Assembly (NCBI GenBank): GCA_963678675.1
Contig: OY783192.1
Coordinates: 30,581,487-30,645,486 of the forward strand
Source: Xiphydria camelus
Lineage: Eukaryota > Arthropoda > Insecta > Hymenoptera > Xiphydriidae
Length of the DNA stretch: 64,000 nucleotides
Direction: 5' to 3'
The notes below the pieces were generated by a model that had not been told where the DNA came from, made no database searches, and saw only the letters and a program-made list of their open reading frames with translations. Each line of letters opens with the position of its first letter. The stretch's first letter is position 1. The position numbers and the translations under genes were made by a program. Positions 22,708-31,142 of this stretch are shown here, one piece after another.

Positions 22708-23848
22708 TACATACGCTTTTCTCGTCGCCAGTGGTATGGAACATTATTATAGATCAAAGAGTGACTTAAAAAATACTTTATACTAACATCGGCAAAAAGT
22801 TGATAGATAACAAGAAAATCGCGATTCGATTGAAACGACCAGAAGTGCCGTAAAATTTCAATGCTACGTCAAAGAATTGCATAGGCTTAACGTTTCCTCA
22901 ATGGCAACAAGGGAGACACTTCTCGTTATCCTTTACACCCCCGGGGGGGGGGGGCTAAATAGATTTCCCGATAAGAGAATTTTCCATTTCACTCCCTCTA
23001 ATTAAATATTTACGCGGCGCGAAGAGCCGAAAGCGATGAAAAAAGGGACTGCCGAAAAGATAAATCCGCGAAGAGATAAAAATCACAGTTGGTGAATCCG
23101 AGAATGCGACCCCTTTCGCGGGATATAAAATCTCCGACGAATAACTCCAACTCACGGAGGGGTGTGAAGCCGGCGTGCCGAGAAAGGAGCGAAGGGATGA
23201 GCGTAGTATGCGGTAATTACCGGGGGAGATTGGCGGAGGAATGGTTGAGTAATCTCGAGCAGCCAACCGGCACCTCGACGCGACACGACGCAAAATAGCA
23301 AACCGCGTATGACGGGTCCCAGATGTATACGCAAATTTAGCGCGAGAGATGAAAAAATGCGAATGAAGAGAACGAACATACGCTCTGCTAATATTTTCAT
23401 GGAATATGGATGCAGGAGCAACAGGGACGCCTGCACTGAGAAAAATAATTAGGTTAAAATAACAAAACGCATCTTCATTGTAAAAAGAAACTGTATTTTT
23501 AATATACTTTTATAAAAAGCTTTTTTCCAATACGTGATTATGAAAATGAATATACTTCGTAATTATGAAAATTAATATATTTCCTTATGAAGTTGCTCTT
23601 TTAAATTTCATAACGGAGTATATTAATTTTCATAATCACGTATTGGATAAAAGTTTTATATACAATTATATTAAATTTAATATAAACTAGCAGCCCGTCC
23701 CGGCTTCGCACGGGTAGATTGTGGATTGATTTTGGTCGTCATTTAATAAATTTTTAGCAGATATCTGTACTCATAGGTAGGGAGCCATGCTACGCTAAAA
23801 AAACACATGTATTTAATTTAAATTGGAAAGTATATTTCTTTTATTAAT

Positions 23849-24232
23849 TTATCTTAAGACCAGCGGATAGACAATGTTTTTTATTTTTTTATTTGGAGTA
23901 AAAACGTGTAAATTTTTCGGTATGCCAACTCTGGAGCAAGCCACATACAATTGGCCGTGTGAAAAACATGAATTTTCCAAATTTGAGCCAGCAATAGTCA
24001 ACCATTGACCTTGTGCTTTGTTGATGGTAATAGCAAAAGCAAGACGCAAAGGGAACTGGAGCCGCTTGAATTCGAATGTTAAATCGTTGGAAATCATAGG
24101 TATGCGTGAATGAGGACGTCTTTGCCTTTGAATTTGCCAGTGATGATTGTTACCTCGATTAAATTTGGTTGGCACTAAGGGATTTTTCGTGTAACTGATT
24201 TGGAATATTATGTCAGATGTAAGAGATTCCAA
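23849..24232 (-). pseudogene. Helitron/PIF1-type helicase C-terminal remnant
   Basis: About 127 codons remain, with a PIF1/RecD-like helicase end: RLAFAITINKAQGQ (the motif around the fifth helicase block) followed by CFSHGQLYVACSRVG (motif VI, with the expected Ser-Arg). The Rep domain and the Walker A and B part of the helicase are absent between here and the 5' end of the element, so it cannot supply its own transposition. Strand and closeness to the 3' terminus agree with a Helitron Rep-Hel protein. Captured host PIF1 is unlikely, given the element ends around it. Confidence 0.75.
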
Positions 24233-24479
24233 ATGAAGGTCATGGTCAAGGTCAAATACAATATCGCCATTGTACAGCCACTAAAAAATCCTAAATCCTA
24301 CTATCAAAAAGAATTTGTATAGGGCCCATAGCTTTCATGGTACGAAGCCGAACTCTACTTGACCTCAATTTGACCTCCGCTGACCATAAAGGTCACATGG
24401 AAATAATGGTCAAGGACATATTTGAACGTGAAATTTCTCGCTCTTTTCATTTCCGGTATATAAAATAGAGGTTCGGATT

Positions 24480-25240
24480 TTAAAAAATCAATTTTACCTA
24501 GAAGGTCATTGTCAATGTCAAATCCAATATGACCATTGGGTAGCCAGGGAAAAATCCTAAAAGTTTTATATTAAACGTTTTTCTCTAAAACGATTTTCCG
24601 CTGAGATAATCAGGGTGCCTGGACTTTTTGAACACCCTGTATAAGATTTACTAACTCAGAAACCTTCGCGAGCATGCGTCCAACCATTCCCCAAAGTTTC
24701 ATCGCAATCGGATGAACGGTTTAGGAAGGCATAATAATCATCCGTACCGGTACTTTTCGAACACCCTGTATACGATTTACTAACTCAGAGACCTTCGCGG
24801 GCATGCGTCCAACCATTCCTCAAAGTGTCATCGCAATCGGATGAACGGTTTAGGAAGGCATAATAATCATCAGTACCGGTACTTTTTGAACACCCTATAT
24901 AAGATTTATTAACTCAGAAACCTTCGCGGGCATGCGTCCAACCATTCCCCAAAGTTTCATCGCAATCGGATGAACGGTTTAGGAAGGCATTTGATATTAC
25001 CTTAAAGGTCACGGTCAAGGTCAAATCCAATACGACCACTGGGTAGCCAAGGGAAAATCCTTAAAGTTTTGTATTAAACATTTTTCTCTAAAATGTTTTC
25101 CCGTAGAGATAATCGGCCGTACCGGGACTTTTTGAACACCCTGTATAAGATTTACTAACTCAGAAACCATTGCGGGCATGCGTCCAACCATTTCCCAAAA
25201 TTTCATCGTAATCGGATGAACGGTTTAGGAAGGCATAAGA
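24480..25240. repeat. Tandem and dispersed repeat units inside the Helitron
   Basis: A unit of about 127 bp (ACTTTTTGAACACCCTGTAT, AACTCAGAAACCTTCGCG, GCATGCGTCCAACCATTCC, ATCGCAATCGGATGAACGG) occurs at 24612-24738, 24739-24866, 24867-24990 and 25116-25240. Before unit 4 a GGTCAAATCCAATA...GGGTAGCCA block repeats the sequence at 24500-24611, so the duplicated module is larger than the unit. Confidence 0.85.
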
Positions 25241-25278
25241 GACATACAGACAGACAGACAAACATTCATTTTTATATA

Positions 25279-25524
25279 CCGTATGTCTGACGGCAAGCGC
25301 AACAGGAGCTGTAACCTAAAATTTGACTTCGGCAGTGTTTGGAGGGTGCTCAAGTCACTCACAAATAAGAAATAATTACAGCTATCGAGAAATCAGACAT
25401 TTTGACACTTTTCGCCCTTACGCTGCGCGAGCAGCGTTTATGAGTGACTCGAGCATCCTCCAAACACTGCCGAAGTCAAATGTTCAGGTCACAGCTCCTG
25501 TTGCGCTTGCCGTCAGACATACGG
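25279..25524. mobile_element. Foldback MITE C at the Helitron 5' tip
   Basis: Arms of about 80 bp, nearly identical: CCGTATGTCTGACGGCAAGC, GCAACAGGAGCTGT, TTTGACTTCGGCAGTG, TTTGGAGG. TATA lies on each side (25275-25278, 25525-25528). Removing it and one TATA joins a normal Helitron 5' end (TCTATATA followed by AAAAATGAATG on the minus strand). No coding capacity. Confidence 0.8.
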
Positions 25525-25723
25525 TATATAGATTTTTCTTACAATGTAGTTAATTGCGTTTAGTTATTCTAACCGAAATACTGGTCAGTTAAATCAACTA
25601 TTTAGTTATTATAACTATAAAGTGGTCACTTTAACAAAACAGATGGAGGATTCATGTTTCACCAAAAAGTTTAGTCATCGTCTCCAAGATGTTGGTTAAA
25701 TTGACCAAATTTTTTTCTCAGTG

Positions 25724-27557
25724 CGTACGAGCGAGGAACGATGAGGCGATAAATACCGGCCGCGCGTCTTCCTAATATCTCGAAGCTTTGTTCCGCGAAG
25801 AGCTCAGGATGCGCTTGGCGGTAATCTCTCCGTACGATGGAGATTTCAGAAATTAATACCGACGATAGCGGTCCACTCGCTTCCGGCGACGCGAGACTCC
25901 CCTTTTCTTTGGCCGGAGACGATCCGGGCTTATTTCTCGTCGCCACCCCTCCTCGCCTCGTCGTTAGAGGGAAGAAAAAGGGGAATTTATCAAGGCACCG
26001 AAGAGCTAGAGGACTTTGGGAGAATGGACCAACAGATTTGGATGACAAGGAAGAGGAGTGAACAAAAAGTAGACTTTCGGGGACATAGAGACAACTTGGG
26101 ATTACGAAGAGCATTTACCTACTCAGGAATGAATTTATATAATATAGGTAATGTGTGTGTCAAAATATAATATCTACAATGTGATACGCTTTTTACCGCG
26201 ATTCATTCGTTGCGAATTGTAAAGCGTATCACCGTGTATATGCAGGAATAGAACAAAAAACGTGAGTGTAAGAAACGAGAAAAGGAGGAAAGTGAAAGCG
26301 ACACAAAAGATTTCCTATTGATGGATTTTCCCAGTGAAATACTTTTCTATCGCGTTCATTTTTCCCCTGGCGTTCGCCGGTTTTACGTGTGTGTAGAAGA
26401 AGATTTAAGAAAAAGAAGCGATTAATTCACCCTGGGACTAGAGTCCCCTAAGGGCAGATACGAAGGAAGATAGAGAAAAAGAGGAAACAGTGTTAAAACA
26501 TAAAAATATAACTAAAACGGCGAAATAAACAAAAAAATAAAACTGATCATATAGTGGGCGAAATACTTACCGAAATCTCAGATATTTAACAAACCGAGAG
26601 AATGCGGCCGGGTATGTCTGAATTGTCTATTCCTTTGACAATACAGCAACATGTACAGCGGACGGATGGACATGTGCGGATATGAGCTACGAAGCTACAG
26701 AGTTCCATAGATACCAAAGAGAGAGAGACAGTGCGAGTCACGGAAATACCAGAGGAAGCGAGTGGGAGAGAAACCGCGAAGAGCACCTGTTGCAACTACC
26801 CCGGAGCAGGTTTACCTCTAATAGCTTACTCATCAGAGGGACTCATTCCGCTGCACCCTTTATCGCGGTAATCTTACAGCACCCCCTCGCCGTCAATTCC
26901 ACCCCCCGCATAAGCTTCCGTCCTCTATGCGCCCACTCTCTCCCTCGCAATTACAACATCCCCTTGTCCAGAACTTTCACGTCGCTGGCGTCCGCATCGC
27001 GTACCGAGTCCGTCGCACCGAGCGGCGAAAGAGTTTATTATTACTTTTTCTAATGGAATCATCATTTTAATTTTCGCGACGGCAGACGAGGAAGGGGGAG
27101 GAGGGAGAGAACCCGCTCTACCTTCCGCCGTAATCTACATAAAGTACGCGAATTAAACGAGGGGACGCCCGGCGACTGCGGAACGACCCGAGGGGGTTGG
27201 GAAGGGGGGCGCGGCACGTCGGACGGCCCGGCCGGGGAGAATCACGAGCGGAACGGGCGTTTCATCGCGCTTCGCGAAAAAATGCCGGCGAGGGGGAGGC
27301 CGCAGTAGATTCAGAAAATAAATACTTGCAGCGGTGATGACCTTGAATTTCGAGAAAATTATCACAATTTAAGGGGGAAGCGACGCGGCTCGTCGACGTT
27401 TCCCGCCGGGGAAGTTGAGTTTGACGCGTCGCTGCGAAGGGTGGGATGTGAAGAGACACTCGAGTTTATTATTTGAGAGAGAAGTTATACGCGATTGAAT
27501 CACTTTCAACGAGGATTCTCGCGAACTTTTCTGGGCCGCTGACGAATTTCTGTATCT
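25724..27557. other. Intergenic, no gene recognised
   Basis: Mostly GC-rich with short frames on both strands. A small inverted repeat (GTGATACGCTTT / AAAGCGTATCAC) lies at 26181-26232. No promoter, RNA gene or domain recognised. Confidence 0.35.
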
Positions 27558-27776
27558 TAGCGCAATTGGAAATTTGGGTTCAGATCGGTCCACCAATTTT
27601 TGTACGCCAAAATCAACCGATTTTTCGTGTTAATTCGTCATCTCTTGCGTTAAAATCAACACAAAGAATGTAAAAAATAACAACGAATGTTAAATTAACA
27701 CGAAAAATCTGTTGATTTTATTATACAAAAATGAGTTGACCGATTTCAACGCAACATTTCGAATTGTGCACGCGTA
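27558..27776. mobile_element. Foldback element Y
   Basis: Arms of about 85 bp: GGAAATTTGGGTTCAGATCG, AATTTTTGTACGCC, GATTTTTCGTGTTAATT on the left; complement (AATTAACACGAAAAATC, TACAAAAATGAGTTGACC) on the right. It abuts a family A copy. Confidence 0.65.
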
Positions 27777-28037
27777 CGAGAGAAAATCAGGTGCAGCTTT
27801 AGTCAATCTAACCAAAGTCCCAGAGATGATGACCAGATCGTTTTGTGAAATATGGATCCACCGTCTGTTTGATTAAACTAACAACTTTTTGGTTAGAATG
27901 ACAAAACGTTTGATTGACATAACTAAACATTCGAATAACTTCATATTTGGTTCAACTGACCAGTATTTTGATTCGAATAACTAAACGTATTTAATTAGAT
28001 GCATTTTGTCATTTTAACGTAATTATTTTTCTTAGTA
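27777..28037. mobile_element. Family A MITE, degraded ends
   Basis: Core in reverse order relative to 22446: AGTCAATCTAACCAAAG, GAAATATGGATCCACCG, TTGGTTAGAATGAC, then AATTATTTTTCTTAG at the right. The left terminus is degraded. Confidence 0.65.
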
Positions 28038-28204
28038 TTAAATGATAAATAAGGATGTATCTTCCTTCTCAAATTTTTGTTAATGCTGTGTTAAAAGCAC
28101 ATCAAATTCTCATGAAGATTCTATAGGATTTGTGTACAAATTTTCTGAGAATCTATGACATTTTTTCAAAAGGGAGGTCGTTCAACAGCCTCGCATCGCG
28201 TGAT

Positions 28205-28326
28205 CGATATAAGACTTTCTTATAAATAAAAATGTAATCTTCAAAAAAGTATTAAATAAATATAAGCCAAAAACCCACAGATAATGAGATAAGAGTGATT
28301 GAAGTTTCAGTTTAGCCTCATATGAT
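28205..28326. mobile_element. Family G-prime MITE, right part only
   Basis: Contains CGATATAAGACTTTCTT, CAAAAAAGTATTAAATAAAT, CCACAGATAATGAGATAAG and GTTTAGCCTCATATGA. The left half is missing; a fragment of element I (28060-28185) lies in its place. Confidence 0.6.
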
Positions 28327-28342
28327 ACATCGTGTGAACCTT

Positions 28343-28489
28343 GGCATACGTTTATGTATCATTGGTTGCATGATCGAAGGGGCAAGTAGATAAGTACATT
28401 TTTGGTCCGCCATTCGTATTTGTTTTGTAGAGCTGTTGTAAACGTATTGCCCCTTCGATCATGCAACCATTAATCCATAGACGCATGCT
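28343..28489. mobile_element. Foldback element W
   Basis: Left arm GCATACGTTTATG then TTGGTTGCATGATCGAAGGG; right arm CCCTTCGATCATGCAACCA then TAGACGCATGC. The loop is about 50 bp. Confidence 0.7.
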
Positions 28490-29246
28490 AAGCTTCACTT
28501 TGTACGTCAAAATCTCGCGGTGAAGTTCACCCATCAATTTTTCGCCCACGTTCAACGCCAGACGTCACGGATATTTCGGTCGAGCGTCGCTTTCATTAAA
28601 AGCAGGGGACGTTCGTTCGTACGACGCGACTACGAGCGGCTCGAGGCGTATGTATTGTACATCAGCCGCGTGCCGGCTGCGTATGTATGGAGATGAATGC
28701 AGCGCGATCCGTAATTAGACCGGTCAAAAGTTTCGCGGCAAATTTCTCTCCCTACCTGAGCGTACATCATGGCGACACACTTGCGTGTAAAGATAATTTC
28801 GAGGAATCGCGTATATATCACCCGCGTGCGTTACCGAACCACGACGGTACGGCCAATTTCAGACTGAAACCCATATAATTTAATTGGGATGATGTCGTTT
28901 TATCGGGGATCCTTTGACGAGATTTTTGGGGTACTGTTTCATAGGCTACATCGGGTCTATACTTAAAGACAATGAGTCTGTCCGACCCGTCGACGAATCG
29001 ACAAATTTCGAGAATCGTCATTGATCGAAAAAAAAAAAAATTTTATCAACCACCGATTTCAAATTTCGTCGATTCGTCAGCGGGTCGAACAGATTCATTA
29101 TCCGTGGGTATATAAAAAGATACGGTATCGATGTGGGTCAAAAGTTCGTAGGTCACTGCATAATCAATTTAAAATCGACGCATCATTCACCCCGTTTTCC
29201 CTCTCTTGAATAATACCTATCCGTGAGCAAGCAGAGCATCGATACA
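28490..29246. other. Intergenic, nothing recognised
   Basis: Unique-looking sequence with a poly-A run near 29028. No gene, RNA or clear repeat. Confidence 0.35.
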
Positions 29247-29842
29247 CACTGAGAAGAAAGTGTAGTAGATTTGACTGAATTGGCAATTACGGGTGGGGAA
29301 ATGCAGATCAAGTTACTTGGACTGATAATTGACTCGAATAGACGACAGCCTGCTTCCTTCAAATAGCTGTTAATCGTTATAACCACATTTATTAGATGAA
29401 ACAACTAATTCTGCATTCCTCTCCTGGCGGAATAAAATCTACGCCGATTTATGTCAATTCTATGCTAAAGTATGGAATTTGAAATATCTCTAGTTTTCCA
29501 TAGTCTGGTGTAATTGACCAGAGACCTTTATATTATATATGTATATGTAGACTGCCATAGATATTTGTAGTTTCAGAATTCAAAATCTTTGCATTTCAAC
29601 AAAGACCTATGGACCACTTCAATTAACGAAGTAATTGGACGTAGATAATCATAATAATAACAAAATTCCATGTTCATCAACGGCTGACTACGGAATATAA
29701 CGCCATACTATGAAAAACTACGAATGTGTTCCAAATTCCGTACCTTAGCATAGAATTGACATAAATCGGCGTATATTTTTTTTCCAACAGGGTCCATTCA
29801 TAAACGCCGATTTAATTGAATATACCTTTTTTGTCAGCGTAA
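29247..29842. mobile_element. Family L MITE interrupted by foldback M
   Basis: Left piece CACTGAGAAGAAAGTG with TTACGGGTGGGGAAATGCAG and GAATAGACGACAGCCTG up to about 29428; right piece AAACGCCGATTTAATTGAAT then TTTTTTGTCAGCG. Both match family L copies at 20029 and 38773. Confidence 0.7.
29429..29785. mobile_element. Foldback element M nested in family L
   Basis: Arms of about 50 bp: CGCCGATTTATGTCAATTCT, ATGCTAAAG(T/G)A, GGAATTTG, with complement on the right ending GGCGTATATTTTTTTTCC. The terminal CGCCGATTTA word is also present in the host family L sequence, so the exact joints are uncertain. Confidence 0.6.
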
Positions 29843-30627
29843 CTGTGAGGAGAACAAACTATACGTATAGAGACATTCCGCGTCGAAGAAGCCGCGCGAA
29901 AATTCCATCGTGAAAGTCAATAGGTTTGTTTTTCTTGCTAACACTTTCTACGCTTTTCTGAGCAGTGTACATTCTCATTGAACTCGCGTATTTTTAAAAA
30001 CCAATCAAAATCTACACTTTTCGCAAAAGTGTAGCGACTGTAAGCAGGAAAAACGCACCTAATACATACGAAACCTGCCGAAGGAGAGCGAGGATACTCG
30101 AGAACTTCGTGACGACGAGTGCAAAGGGGGTCGGTCGGGGGTGCAAAGAGGAACGGGGTTAGAGAGAGAGGGGTAGGCGTTAAGAAACCACGGAGAACGC
30201 AACACGGTTAATTAAATTACCGCGGGAGATTCAATTAACAGGCGTCGAGTGAGAGGATCGTGTACGCGGCCAGGAGTTGTTTGGGTCACTGGGCCTGTGG
30301 ACACCTGCTGCGCTTCTTCCTTATATCTTCTCCCCTTTTTCTTGCGAGATGAAATCTCGCTTTCCATACCATCAACTCGCAACCTTTTCGCAGATTGCAA
30401 AACTGTTCTCGCACTTTATATTATATTCCCTTGGATTATAATTAAAAGTTGATTTAGCAACGCGTTTTGTTTAAGCTTCCGCTTGGTATCCCTGGGAAAG
30501 CACATGTAAAAAAAATAATATTGCCCTAAAACTAGGTTTTGCTGAGAACTTTTTGCTGTCGTGAGAAAAATATTACTTGGGGCAACATGTATGTCTAATA
30601 ATAGTAAATATAACTGTATAACGAATT
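29843..30627. other. Intergenic, nothing recognised
   Basis: No gene, RNA or clear repeat identified. Confidence 0.35.
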
Positions 30628-30793
30628 CTATTTTTTGTCACTAAGTGTCAAATACGAGGTTGACGATTTCACGCACTGCGCAGGTTATTTCACGCACTGC
30701 GCAACTTTTCACGAATTGGTGTGTGAAAGATGATTTCACATGCGTCGAGGACGCCCATGAAACCGAGTATTTGACACTGAGTGACAAAAATAG
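30628..30793. mobile_element. Foldback element N
   Basis: Left CTATTTTTTGTCACT then AAGTGTCAAATAC; right GTATTTGACACT then GAGTGACAAAAATAG. Internal direct repeat ATTTCACGCACTGCGCA occurs twice (30667-30710). Confidence 0.7.
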
Positions 30794-30822
30794 TATATAT
30801 CATTCGGCTGAAATCCTCGGAT

Positions 30823-30891
30823 TTTTAAGACTGTGTTTAGGTCGTAGCACGAGGCACGTGTTAGCACCTAATTAAACACAGTCTGAAAAAA
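30823..30891. mobile_element. 69-bp inverted-repeat element with 8-bp duplication
   Basis: TTTTAAGACTGTGTTTA at the left and TAAACACAGTCTGAAAAAA at the right, flanked by identical CCTCGGAT (30815-30822, 30892-30899). An 8-bp target duplication is typical of hAT elements; the ends do not show a clear hAT consensus, so the class is tentative. Confidence 0.5.
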
Positions 30892-31142
30892 CCTCGGATT
30901 TCCGGCTAATGACATAAGATACTATTATATTATTCCATGCACAAAGCATAACGAAAGACATCATGCGAAAGACGTACGTGCATTTGAGGATTTTCAATTC
31001 GAATCCTCGAGAAATCCAGAAAATAAGTGTACTCTCGTACCTACGATATTTCCCAGCGGACTGCAGCGCGAAAAACGCTGCAAGGACGTACCGCGCCGGT
31101 GTCTCGAATTGAACCTGTCCGCAGCCCCCCGGAACGGACGGA

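Larger units (their letters stand above)
23687..25532 (-). mobile_element. Non-autonomous Helitron with both ends
   Basis: Read on the minus strand it starts TC (25531-25532) after a host A and ends CTAG (23687-23690) before a host T, the A|T target expected for Helitrons. Just inside the 3' end is a short hairpin, CCCGT...ACGGG (23694-23714). A helicase C-terminal remnant sits next to the 3' end in the matching orientation. The 5' half holds repeated units of about 125 bp and a TGTCTGTCTGTCTG tract. A foldback MITE has landed at its 5' tip. Confidence 0.8.
23476..25546. mobile_element. Foldback element B, second level of the nest
   Basis: Left end CATTGTAAAAAGAAACTG; right end TTTTTCTTACAATG, next to TA (25547-25548); the left flank is TT where family A has TA. 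Internal arms CCAATACGTGATTATGAAAA and TTTTCATAATCACGTATTGG lie at 23526-23650. The right end is cut off from the body by the Helitron. Confidence 0.7.
23434..25723. mobile_element. Family A MITE, outer shell of a four-level nest
   Basis: Left piece 23434-23475 (CACTGAGAAAAATAATTAGG to AACGCATCT); right piece 25547-25723 (TAGTTAATTGCGTTTAG, GATGGAGGATTC, TTTCACCAAAAAG, then TTTTTTTCTCAGTG). The pieces join in the order seen in intact family A copies, so everything between arrived later. Confidence 0.8.

Noticed and set aside
25837..26061. 74-codon plus-strand frame starting MEISEIN
   Set aside because: Short, no domain, no splice or promoter context; not supported beyond being open.
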